64,000 nucleotides of DNA, from assembly GCA_006538405.1 (NCBI GenBank), contig BJKQ01000006.1, positions 1,821,001-1,885,000 of the forward strand, given 5' to 3'. The translations under genes were made by a program, and so were the position numbers. Source of the stretch: Hansfordia pulvinata (Eukaryota; Ascomycota; Sordariomycetes; Xylariales). Shown here piece after piece: positions 11,886 to 22,126 of the stretch. The notes below the pieces were generated by a model. The model was not told where the DNA came from and made no database searches. It worked only from the letters and a program-made list of their open reading frames with translations. Position 1 is the first letter of the stretch. Each line of letters begins with the position of its first letter.

Positions 11886-12206
11886 ATGCGCTTCCACATA
11901 GTCACCCTGGCCCTGTGTGCCCTCGGCGTCACCGCGAACTGGTGCTGCACCCCTGACGGCGACGTAAGAGGCCCCCTCCCTTTTCTCTTCGATCTCTGGA
12001 GCTCGTCCGGAAGTAGGCTCCAGATGCCCTACCGGCCGTCGAAAACGTAATTCTCGATTCTCCTTGAGTTCACTAACATGCTTCCCCAGTGTAACAACCC
12101 CAGCTCAGGCAACTGCTCGGATCTGGAGGCCGACCCAAACACTCACACGTTCAACTGCCGGTCGCCCAACACGCTGTGTGTGCCTCCGCTGAATATCGGC
12201 AATTAG
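11886..12206 (+). CDS. Small secreted cysteine-rich protein, 64 aa
   Basis: A two-exon gene. Exon 1 is 11886-11963 and exon 2 is 12090-12206; the 126-bp intron has donor GTAAGA and acceptor CCCAG at codon phase 0. The product is 64 residues: a signal peptide at about 1-17 (MRFHIVTLALCALGVTA) and a mature chain of about 47 residues with six cysteines, beginning NWCCTPDGDC and ending LCVPPLNIGN. Small size, secretion and an even cysteine count are the usual marks of fungal effector-like or antimicrobial-like secreted proteins. I see no named family. A TATA-like box lies 66 bp upstream. It is the last gene before the RIP-mutated transposon island, only about 465 bp from its left end. Function is unknown; the gene structure is well supported by the splice sites and the signal peptide. 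Confidence 0.75.
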
Positions 12207-12670
12207 ACCTGCCCTGCGGGCTGAGCCCGGCTGGCCTGGTCCCGGGGACACGAGCCGTGGCGTCATGCCGCTGCGCCAGACGGGGCCGCGTGAACGCGGC
12301 GCGGACGGCTGGGGGAAGCACTGCGGCGGGGTGGCGCTGTCAGGCTTCTGCAGATTTGGAGAAAGAGGGCATTTCTTTATGCATTTTTGAATGCAAATAA
12401 CCCCCAATATTTTGTCAGCCGTCTTGTGATGATACTCAGACTTGGTGCTGGGCGGTATTTGCACGGTTAGCGGACTAGGTACCCCGTTACCAGCAAATTG
12501 CCGGACAATGCACCAGACGAAAGCTGGGATTCTGATTTTTCTTTTATGCTGGCTGGCTCAGGCCACTCTCGTAAGGCTTGTGGCCAGGGCCGGGTCGCCG
12601 TTGGAGTATACGCGACCGGCTTCCATGATGAGGTCGTGTTGTTGAAGGAGCCTTGCGTGTGCATCCATAA
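12207..12670. other. Gene-free flank of the transposon island
   Basis: Ordinary-composition DNA between the small secreted-protein gene and the left inverted repeat. Base composition switches to AT-rich shortly after 12725. No gene seen. Confidence 0.6.
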
Positions 12671-12672
12671 TA

Positions 12673-12724
12673 CAGTGGGTGGACAAAAAAAAAGGCGCAA
12701 CCCCATTTTCTCACTAAAACAGGC
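12673..12724 (+). repeat. Left terminal inverted repeat of the TIR element
   Basis: Its reverse complement aligns with 20461-20512 over 52 bp. Shared blocks include GCCTGTTTTAGTGAGAAAA and the terminal CCACTG. The differences are a few substitutions, mainly in the middle A/T run. Confidence 0.85.
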
Positions 12725-12977
12725 CTACTTAAAGAGCTTATAACTTCTTTCTGAAATTGATTATATCTCTTATATCATAGTATTCGATAAAATAAAGCTG
12801 CCGCTTTTATATAGTGAACTTGATCTATTTTTCTTAATTTTATATTATTTATTATTAATTTTATAATATAATCTTAAATTCTTAAGATTTTTATATTTTA
12901 AATTATTAATTTTAAAAATTACTTATAAACTTAAAATTAATATATAAGCTCTTTCATAATAATATATTAAAAGATAT

Positions 12978-13161
12978 TATTATAAGTAAGAGACACGATC
13001 AGGTAAAGCAGTGTTAAAGAGGTAATATAAGGTATGTAATAAATAAGAATTAAACCTTAAACCTCCACGTTTAATAGGAGATCCGAGGGGTATTTATAAG
13101 GAGTTTATATTAATCTTATATAAGAATATATTAAGTTAAGTTAAGACTTCTCTTTATAATA
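12978..13161 (-). repeat. 3' LTR of the retrotransposon (left copy)
   Basis: A 184-bp direct repeat, offset exactly 7076 bp from the right copy. About 15 positions differ between the copies and every one I see is a C/T or G/A transition. It is the 3' LTR because the element reads on the minus strand. Confidence 0.9.
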
Positions 13162-13168
13162 ATTAACG

Positions 13169-13178
13169 TCTCCTTTTT
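13169..13178 (-). other. Polypurine tract of the retrotransposon
   Basis: On the minus strand the sequence reads AAAAAGGAGA, ending 7 bp before the 3' LTR. This is where the plus-strand primer of an LTR element is expected, and it independently supports the minus-strand orientation. Confidence 0.6.
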
Positions 13179-16100
13179 AATAGCTTATACTTAATGTTAT
13201 TAATAATAATATAATATAGCTACGGTACGTACCGTACTTATATTAATAAAATAAGGTTAATATATTAAGGTACGTACCTTAATTATTATAATAATTAATT
13301 TAAATATTATTAAGTTAATATAATAATACTTTTATAATCGTAAAGGAGTCGTTAACGACTTATACCTGTTATATATACGTTTACTTTATTATAATAATTA
13401 ATTAAAAAATATATTATATATAAATTTCTTTAATTTATATAATTAATAAATAATCGCGCGCTCTCGTATAATTAATACGCTTTATCCGTTATCTCTTTAA
13501 ATATAAAATAATACCACTTTTTTTAACTTTATATTCCTTTTTTTATTAATCTTAAGGTTTTCCCTTTTAACTCCTTTATTATTCGTACCTTATTTATACC
13601 TTTTTTGCTTAATCGGATTTCTCCCTTTTTTAATTTTTAATATAATTAATAATAAGCTTAATAACTTTAAGTTAAAGTTATTAAATAATTAATTAAATAA
13701 TGATAAAAACCTTATTAACATCTTTAATAATTTTAAAAATAAAGATAAAGGAAAGCTTATAAATCCCTTTTAAAACCTGCTTAAATTATCTTATAATTAA
13801 GGCGAAAGCGATAACTCGATTATTTAAACTTTTAATAAGCCTTATAATAATAAGAACATTATTACCTTTAAGTCGACTTTTAAAAGTAAGCGTGGCGGCG
13901 CCGTTATTACCTTTATTTTAAAACGTAAGGTTTAAAAATCTTATATTATAAAACCCTTTTAATACTTAATTAAATTATTATTAACTTTTACGTAAAAGCG
14001 TTATAATACCGTTATAAATAAGACCTTTTTTAAAAAGCCTTATTAATAAGGTATTTATATTAAAAATAAAGTATATAATAAACGTAAATCGGCCGTTACG
14101 GCTTTAAAATTTTACGGAAAATATATAAGCGTAATTATTCACGCTTATTAACTTAAGTATTATATTTTATTTAAGGTTATTTACGAGTTTAATTAATTTA
14201 AAAGTTTTACTTATATTTATTATTAAAAGGGTAATTATACTTATAAGCTTATAAATTAAATTCCTTTTAATACCTTTATAAATCCTTATAAAGGTTTTTT
14301 AATATCTTATTTATATATAATTACTTATTATATTTAAGTATAACGTTATACGCTTCACGATTCTTTTTAATTTTATATTTAATATTTATTAAAAAAAGAA
14401 TATTTACTTTAATAAAAAAAAGTAATAAAAAAATATCGCTTTAATGCAGTTTCGCTTAAAAAAGGCCTTTAAATCCCTTATAATTATATATAAAGTAAAG
14501 TAAGGTTTATTTAATATTAAAAAGACCATTAATAATACGTGCGGCGATTACCGCGTTATTATTATATAAGTATATTAAACTTATATTTATATAATCTTAT
14601 TTATTAAACTTAAAATAATAAGTACCCTTTTAATCGTGCTTATTTCGTAAAGGTTTCGATTTATTTTAATAAAGGTTTTTATAATTTAAGATTAAAAAAG
14701 AATTTTATATTAAGATAATAATATTATTATACTTTATTAAGGCTTAAGGCTATTAAGCTTAATATGTTATTATTACTTAATATATATAAGATATATAAGA
14801 TCTTATAAGTAAAGAGCTTAGCCTTATTTTAAAGCGTGATTACCTTAATATTAAAAACACCTTTACTTCTTTTATTTATTATTAAAAGTTAAAGGATACT
14901 TATAAGGTATTCGGTGCGTTCGTAATTTAATTTTAAATTAAGGGGTTTTAAATCCTTTTTTAAAGAATATAACTTCTTATAATCGAGTTATAAATAGCTT
15001 ATAAATTCGCACTTTAATAAAAGGGGTTTTAAGGCCGTTTTAAGCCTTTTAACTTAAGTGTCTTTTTTAAAATCTTATTAATAAAAGACCGTTTTACCTT
15101 AATGCTCTTTAAAAACTTAATAATTACTTACTTTACATTTTATATATTATTTTCGTGCACTTATTAATTATACTTATAAGGCCACCTTACTTATTTTACT
15201 TTATAATAATTTATACCCTTATTAACGTGGTAATTAATAACATTTTCCACTTTTTACTCGTCCTTATTATTAAGGTCCGGTATAAGTAATAAGTTATATA
15301 TATAAGTGGTTTAAGGCTTTAAATATTAAATTAAAAATACGTTATAAATTCGATTATATTTTAAGGGTAATATAAGCTTATATATTATACGGCTTATTAA
15401 CTTTAAAATCTAAAATAATCTTATATATTTTAATAAAATTTTCTTATACTTTATATAAAAGTTTATAATCGATAAGGCCATTAATTAACCCTTTTATAAT
15501 TATAAAAGTTAATACTTTTTATTATAATACTTTTATTATTACTTTATTACTTTATACCACTTTTCTTATAATATTTATCGTAAATTCGCCAGCTTTTTTA
15601 ACTTATTTTTTATTATAAGGATTAATATACCTTCTCCTTTATAAGCGATATTCTTAACGTTAAGTAAATTAAGTTATTAACCGTATAATATTTAAAAAGG
15701 GCTTTATTTTATTAACGCGTTTATATTATTATTAATCGCGAAGTATATATTTATTAATAATATTAATTAATACTTTATTTATCTTTATATAAAGTAATAT
15801 AAGTATATTTTAAATATAATATTTATACGTTCCGTTTACTTATCGGTTTATATATAAAATATAATTAAATACTTTTTTTTAATATATAAATAATAATATA
15901 AGTTAAATTAATATTAATTAATAAATAATAAGCCTTTATCCGTTAATATACCTTTAAAGCTATTAAACTTATAATAAACTTCGATATATAATAACGTAAT
16001 AAGCTTTTTTATTATAATTATATTTAAAACGGTTTAAAACATATATAATTTTAAGAACTTATTTATAAGGATAAGGATATTATTTACTTATTACCTTTAA

Positions 16101-17527
16101 TATTATACCTTTAATAAGCTTATAATAAAGTTTATAAATAACTTTTATATAAGAGTATTTAATATTAATAAGCTTTATAATTCACCGTAAGGTCGGTGGC
16201 GTTTTGCCTTTAAACTTATATAAATTTTATATTACTTAATATATACTTAAACTTTTACTTTTTATAATAATTAATAAAACTTTTAATTAATTAATTTTAA
16301 TATTTTATTAACTTTAAAGTGCCTTATTAATAAATTATTATAATATATTTATAATAATTAATATTTAATATTATCTTTAATAAGTATAAATATCTTCTTT
16401 TTATAATATAAAAGGGGCCCTTATATAATTTAATCCGGATATATATCGATTCTCTTACGAATCTTAATATATTTTATATCTTTTCTTTAAGCTTATATTA
16501 AAAGCTTTTTTAATATTATAAACGGTTCCTTTATATATAAAGTGTTTTATTTTATAATGTTATATATATAGCTTTATATAATTACTTATATTTTATATAC
16601 TTTAAAAGCGGTGATAACGTATATTAAAAGGTTAATAAATTAACCGTTAATGTTATCGTTTTTTACTTTAAGCTTTTATTTTATTATAAGTAAAAGTTTT
16701 AAGTTATTAAGCTTATCACTTTAATAATTTAACTATTTTAAAGGCGGATCGGTAAGGTTTCGCTTCCTTAATTAATACTTAATCTTAAAGTTAAAAGGGT
16801 TAAGGAATAAAAGCCACTTAACTTATTAACCGTTTAAGCGTGTAAACTTTATAAACGTATATAAATTATTATAATCGTTTAAAACTTTTATAAGGAACTT
16901 AAAGCCTTATAAGTAATATCGTTAATACTTAAAATTACTTATTATTATAAGCATCTTTTAATCACTTATAATATACTGTGATTCGGCCTTAAATAGCTTA
17001 TAAGATTAAAACGTTATTAAATATTATTTACCTCCTTTATTAAGTTATAAAAGGATCTTAAATATACTTAAGCTTAAAGTATCGGTTTTTATACGTATAT
17101 ACTTTTTTAAATTAAAGTGGAGTAATAAAAGAGCTTCCTTAAATGCTTAAACTAGGTTAAAAAACGCCTTTTTAATTAATATATTAAGGAACTTATCTCC
17201 TTTAAGCTTTAATAAGGATTCGGATTTCTTTAAATAATTAATTAAAAGAGAAGTAATCTTTAAGAATCCGTTTATAAAGCGTTAATAAAAGTTAATAAAG
17301 CCGATAAAGACTTAAATATTATATTAAGACTTTAATAAAGGTTAATAAGTGATTATATCGACCCTTATAAGGTTTATAAAAATTCCTTTAATAAAGATTA
17401 TATATTTTAAGAACTTTAAGGACTCCTTAAAAAACTAGCACTTTAACAGCTTAATATAAAGGCCCGTATTAAGTAATACTTAAATTATTATTTATAAGTG
17501 TTTTATATATGTTTTATTATCCTTAAA

Positions 17528-17551
17528 GTAAATAAGAATATCGTTTAAATA
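17528..17551 (-). pseudogene. Reverse transcriptase active-site remnant
   Basis: The minus-strand translation reads VYLNDILIY. Gypsy-type reverse transcriptases have YLDDILIY here. The D-to-N change is one G-to-A transition, exactly the RIP direction. Frames on either side contain stops, so only a relic remains. Confidence 0.8.
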
Positions 17552-18789
17552 AACGATACATATATTATTAAGTTAATCCTTTAACACTTTATTAATATAA
17601 GCTTAAAAAGTAATAAAAGTATTACTTAAGCTTATAAGTATAATTAAGAACTTATAATACCCGTATCGGGTACGAAACGTAATCTTTTACTTATCGCCTT
17701 AACGTATACGTATACGATAATACGTATCTTTTAAGTTTAACTTATTAAAGATATTAACTTTTAATATTTTATTAAATAGCTTTAAAATAAAAAGTAATAT
17801 ATACCGATTTTTAATTATTACCTTATTAAGTCCTTTATAATTTATATATAAATAAAGCGTTTTATTATACTTAAAAATAAAAAGGATAAAGGCCCCCGTT
17901 AAGCTTTTCGATGGCCTTATCTTTTTAATACTTTATATTTTTTTAATAAACTTATATAATTCTTATAATTTATTATTTATTAATAAATAAATAAGTATAT
18001 ATAAAGGATCTTTACTTAATTATAAATTAATAATATAATTAACCCTTTTATACGAAAGGAGCTTAATAACGTTATTTATATTAAAGAACTCCTTAAACTC
18101 TTAAAAATAAGTAAAAATAAGCTTAATTTCCTTACGATTTTAGCTTATAAAGATGTTTATTATTTTTATTAATAAATTAAAGTCCACTTATATTATTACG
18201 TAATAATAAGTGCTTTTATTTCGAGTCTATTAAAATCTCCGGTGTGGCTTTAATATAAATTTAATTAAATTATACTTAAATTATTAATAACCCGTACTTA
18301 ATTATAACGTGATTCGCTTTTAAGTTATAATATTATTAAATAAAAGTAACGGGTTATTAAATAATTTAAGGTCCTGATTAATTATTAAATAAAGAACTTA
18401 TAAAGTTCGTTTAATCCCTTTATTATTTTAAAGTGTTACCGTTACTTAATAAGATTTATAGGTTTTAATAAGCATTTATATTATATCCGTAAAGGATATA
18501 AGCTTTATTAAAGCCCGATTTAATTTATATTAAGTTATAAAGTTTAAATTAATTAAATTAACCTTTAAGTAAGTATTTAAGTTTATATATATGTTTAACT
18601 TTAAAGCTCCTTTATAAGGTGGCTATATTAAGTAAAGCATATAAAACCGTATAAGTAAATTTATAAATTAATATAAATTAAAGGTAAAATATATAAAGGT
18701 TTATATTACCTTTCCACTTATTTTCCTGGTTAATTTGCAAGGTTTCCGGGTGGGTTTTTATCCTTTTCTTACTTTACTTTTAACTTACG

Positions 18790-18831
18790 GTATTTTAATT
18801 TAATATAACCTTTTTTATTATAATAATAATA
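18790..18831 (-). pseudogene. Gag zinc-knuckle remnant
   Basis: The minus-strand translation reads YYYYNKKGYIKLKY. It fits the gag knuckle spacing Cx2Cx4Hx4C if each C has become Y (TGY to TAY) and H has become Y (CAY to TAY); all are single RIP-type transitions. It lies upstream of the RT remnant in transcription order, as gag should. Confidence 0.7.
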
Positions 18832-20053
18832 AGTAACACCCTTCTTTTAATCGGTAAGCTTTTATTTTTTAATATTAAGGTCGTTTAACTTTAAATTATT
18901 ATTATCTTTACGTTTCTTTTATTAATTTTTATTATTAACGTTACCGGGTGTGTTTTAAGAGTTCTTTAATAACGTATCGTCTTTATATTAAAAGGTCTTT
19001 TTAATAAACTTCTTTTCCTTTATATTTAATAATTCTTAACGTTAAGTAATAAGCTTTATTATTATTATACGCTTAATAAGTAGCTTAATTATATAATTAA
19101 GAATACTGTCTTATAATATAAAAAGTAATTTCTTTAAAAATAATAAGGCTTATTTTTAATTAATATAAAACTTAAGTTAATACTTTAATTTAATTAAATA
19201 TTAATTAAATTAATAAGGATCTTAACTTAAATGTTAAGCGGCTTGCTCCCGTTACATATTTAAAGCTATTTACTTATAAGTAAAGTGTTTAATAATAAAT
19301 TTAATTTATTTTATAAATTCTTATTAACTTCCTTTAAAAGTATATAACTCTTTTTAGGATAACGTTTTATAATAAGTTTAATATAAGCCTTTATAAGTCT
19401 TATTTAACTTTTTATAATTAAAAATAACCTTTTCCTTACCGTTTCGTATACATTTTAAGGAAGCTTAAAAAACAATCTTATAATTAATTTATTAAGTATC
19501 TTATTAAAAGAAAATAAACTTTATATTAAGCGCCTTAATACTATTTATATTAACGTAACGGCTTATATTTAAAGGGCTTATAAATTTAAGCGGTTTAATA
19601 TATAAGTCTTCTTTTAAATTTAAGTTTAATTTTAAGGAGGGGTTTCCTTACTTTTAAGAATCACCTTTATTTTAAGGGCGATTTGATTTTAAGCGTTACT
19701 TAAGTCCTTTACGTTTTAATCGATAACGCGGTTATTATTAATTTAAATTTCGTACTTTATTATATATTAAGTTAAAAATCTTTAATTCTTATAATCTTTT
19801 TTAAATATTATCCGTATTTATTAATATATTATTTAATTGCTTTTATAATCGTTTCTCCTTTATTTATAAAAAAGATAAGTCGTCGTTTTAATCTTTTTAA
19901 AAATTATTCCTGTTTTATAAGGGTAACGGTTATTATTTATTAGTAATTTAAGGTGGATCGGTTAATTAAGTATAAGATAATCCCTTTTTAATATCGTTAT
20001 TCTTAGCGGTAAAAGCCATTACTTTAAGTGATTAAAAAGAGAAGGTTTAAAAT

Positions 20054-20237
20054 TATTATAAGTAAGAGACACGATTAAGTAAAGCAGTATTAAAAAGGTA
20101 ATATAAGGTATGTAATAAATAAGAATTAAACCTTAAACCTCCACGTTTAATAAGAGATCCGAGGGGTATTTATAAGGAGTTTATATTAGTCTCGTACAGG
20201 AATGCATTAAGCTAGGTTAAGACTTCTCCTTATAATA
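20054..20237 (-). repeat. 5' LTR of the retrotransposon (right copy)
   Basis: Direct-repeat partner of 12978-13161, followed by the GATAT target duplication. It retains more G and C than the left copy in its last 60 bp but fewer in its first 110 bp. Confidence 0.9.
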
Positions 20238-20460
20238 GATATTAAGACTTAAAAGTTAATAAGTATTTTATCTATTTAATTATAAAGTTAAGAAAATTTA
20301 CTCTTTATAAATGGTAACTTTAAGGCCTTTATACGGCTTTTATAAATATGTACTAAGTTTAAAAACTGTAAAATTATAAACTTTAAGATTGAATTAATAC
20401 ATTCCTTAAGTTCCAGCTTTATTATTTATTTATTGCTTATGAAAATTATAATTAAAATGT

Positions 20461-20512
20461 GCCTGTTTTAGTGAGAAAACGGTGATGCGCCGTTTCTTTT
20501 GCCGGGCCACTG
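20461..20512 (-). repeat. Right terminal inverted repeat of the TIR element
   Basis: Inverted partner of 12673-12724, followed by the TA target dinucleotide at 20513-20514. Confidence 0.85.
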
Positions 20513-20514
20513 TA

Positions 20515-20869
20515 GTACGAAAAGGGACGGTACTGGCCGGGCAGTGACATCAGCGGCGCTGGCTGGCCTTACAGTGGAGAGCGGCCCCGAAGCGCGCCGA
20601 AGAGGCGCCTGGAAATCGGCAGCGCCCCGGAATGCGGGCCCATCTTATCAATCGCCGGATCTACGGTGATCGGGACGGACCATGATGCGAAGAACCACTC
20701 GCGGGGCGTAGAAGAGAACGCCAGCGAATTTGGCAACCCTCTCTCTACTCATCTACTCACAGACACACTCTTTAAAGAGACCCTCCCAGCTTCCGCCCAC
20801 GAACAAACTCGCCAAACCCACCTCCCCCTCTCCCGCCAGCCTCGCTCGAGCCGCCGGCGCCCAGCCATC
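20515..20869. other. Intergenic region, promoter of the carrier gene
   Basis: GC-rich sequence resumes immediately after the TA duplication at 20513-20514. No gene seen. A CT-rich leader precedes the ATG at 20870. Confidence 0.55.
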
Positions 20870-22126
20870 ATGAGTGGCAGCTCGCACGTTGACGTCATGC
20901 TCGTGAGTTCTTTCCTTCCCGCCTCAACCGCCCGTCCAAGACACGGCCGACTAGGTACCTAACCTTCGGTACCTGGCTTGACTTACCAATGCGCCGTGTC
21001 CCGTCGGGTGTCCTCATTCGCCTCATCTCCACTCTGCATCTCTTCGTCAACCTTCCGCCCCTGCAGCCTCGCATCCCCGTCGAAGAAACATGCCGCTGAC
21101 CCCCATCTCTCCCGATGCCAGGCGGGCGCCGCGGCCGCCTTCACCGTCGACCTCATGATCTACCCCCTCGACACCCTCAAGACGAGGAAGCAGAGCCAGG
21201 ACTTTGTCAAGACCTTTGCCGACCCGGCCTCCAAGACCAGGCTGCCCTCCCGCCAGCTGTTCCGCGGCCTGTACCAGGGCATCGGCATCGTCATCGTCGC
21301 CACCCTGCCCGCCGCCGGCACCTTCTTCACCACCTACGAGGCCGCCAAGCAGTTCGTCGGCCGCCACGCCGGCGCGCCCCTCGGCCTGCCCCAGGCCCTC
21401 GTCCACTCCTCGGCCTCCGCCATCGCCGAGTGCGCCTCCTGCTTCGTCCTCACCCCGGCCGAGGTCATCAAGCAGAACGCCCAGATGATCCGCCGCGCCT
21501 CGCCCTCTTCTGCGTCCTCGCCCTCGTCATCGTCCTCGCTCGAGGCCCTTCGCCAGCTCGGCGGCGCCGGCGCCGGCCGCAGGCTGCTCTCGGGCTACTC
21601 CGCCCTCGTCGCCCGGAACCTGCCGTTCACCGCCATCCAGTTCCCCATCTTCGAGCACATCCGCCAGACGATATGGGACAGGCGGATGGGGGCTAGCGAC
21701 GGCCCGTCCGGGCCCGGGTCCGGCTCCGCGGCACAGAGCAGCAGAGAGCAGCGGGGCTTGCTGGAGACGGGCGTCGTCACGGGGGCCAGCGCCGGGCTGG
21801 CTGGCAGCTTCGGGGCCCTGATCACCACCCCGATGGACGTGATCAAGACGCGCATGATGCTCACCGCGGCGGACGGCACCAGCCAGGGCCAGAGTGCGAC
21901 GGCGGCAGAGGCAGCTCCGAAGCCCACCGGGGCTCCGGGGAAGAAGAGCAGCATCGCTATTGCGCGCGAGGTTGTTGCCGAGAGGGGCGTCCAGGGGCTG
22001 TTCCGGGGCTCGGTGCTGCGCGCCGGCTGGACCGCCGTCGGTAGCGGCCTGTATCTCGGCATGTACGAGGTCGCCCGCGTCTGGCTGACCCGGGGGAAGG
22101 AGAGCGACTGCGATAGCTTCCCGTAA
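20870..22126 (+). CDS. Mitochondrial carrier, S-adenosylmethionine-carrier type
   Basis: A two-exon gene. Exon 1 is 20870-20902 (MSGSSHVDVML) and exon 2 is 21122-22126; the 219-bp intron has donor GTGAGT and acceptor GCCAG. The 345-residue product has the threefold repeat of the SLC25 family, with all three PxD/ExxK signatures: PLDTLK (26-31), PAEVIK in the second repeat, and PMDVIK in the third. It should be an inner-membrane transporter with six helices. The first repeat (TVDLMIYPLDTLKTRKQS) and the second (SSASAIAECASCFVLTPAEVIKQ) most resemble the Pet8/SLC25A26 group, which imports S-adenosylmethionine and exports S-adenosylhomocysteine. A Ser-rich loop near 180-195 and a Ser/Gly-rich loop before the third repeat are insertions. 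The subfamily is inferred by eye, so another substrate cannot be excluded. It is the first housekeeping gene to the right of the transposon island. Confidence 0.85.

Larger units (their letters stand above)
12978..20237 (-). mobile_element. RIP-decayed Ty3/gypsy-type LTR retrotransposon
   Basis: A 7260-bp element with 184-bp direct terminal repeats (12978-13161 and 20054-20237) and a 5-bp target duplication GATAT (12973-12977 and 20238-20242). Each LTR begins TATTATAAG and ends CTTATAATA, a 9-bp inverted terminus that would have been TG..CA before C-to-T mutation. It reads on the minus strand. A decayed gag zinc knuckle lies at 18790-18831. A reverse transcriptase active-site motif YLNDILIY lies at 17528-17551, where gypsy-type elements have YLDDILIY. 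A polypurine tract lies just inside the left LTR. The interior is very AT-rich, nearly lacks CpA and TpG, and has stop codons throughout, the pattern left by repeat-induced point mutation. No intact gene remains. Gag before RT, the YLDD-type motif and the 5-bp duplication fit Ty3/gypsy; integrase order was not resolved by eye. Confidence 0.85.
12673..20512. mobile_element. TIR element of Tc1/mariner type, split by an LTR retrotransposon
   Basis: The outer element is bounded by 52-bp inverted repeats (12673-12724 and 20461-20512) that start CAGTGG and end CCACTG, and is flanked by the dinucleotide TA on both sides (12671-12672 and 20513-20514), the classic target duplication of Tc1/mariner transposons. 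Subtracting the inserted retrotransposon and one copy of its target duplication leaves only about 575 bp (12673-12977 plus 20243-20512), too short for a transposase. It is therefore a MITE-like non-autonomous copy or an internally deleted one. Its interior is AT-rich and without open frames, consistent with RIP. The TA ends and the repeats are seen directly; the superfamily is inferred from them. Confidence 0.8.

Noticed and set aside
4155..12206. Secondary-metabolite cluster
   Set aside because: No polyketide synthase, peptide synthetase, terpene cyclase or cytochrome P450 is present.
12725..20460. AT-rich block as mitochondrial insertion or centromere
   Set aside because: LTRs, target duplications and gag/RT relics show a transposon; depletion of CpA/TpG points to RIP.
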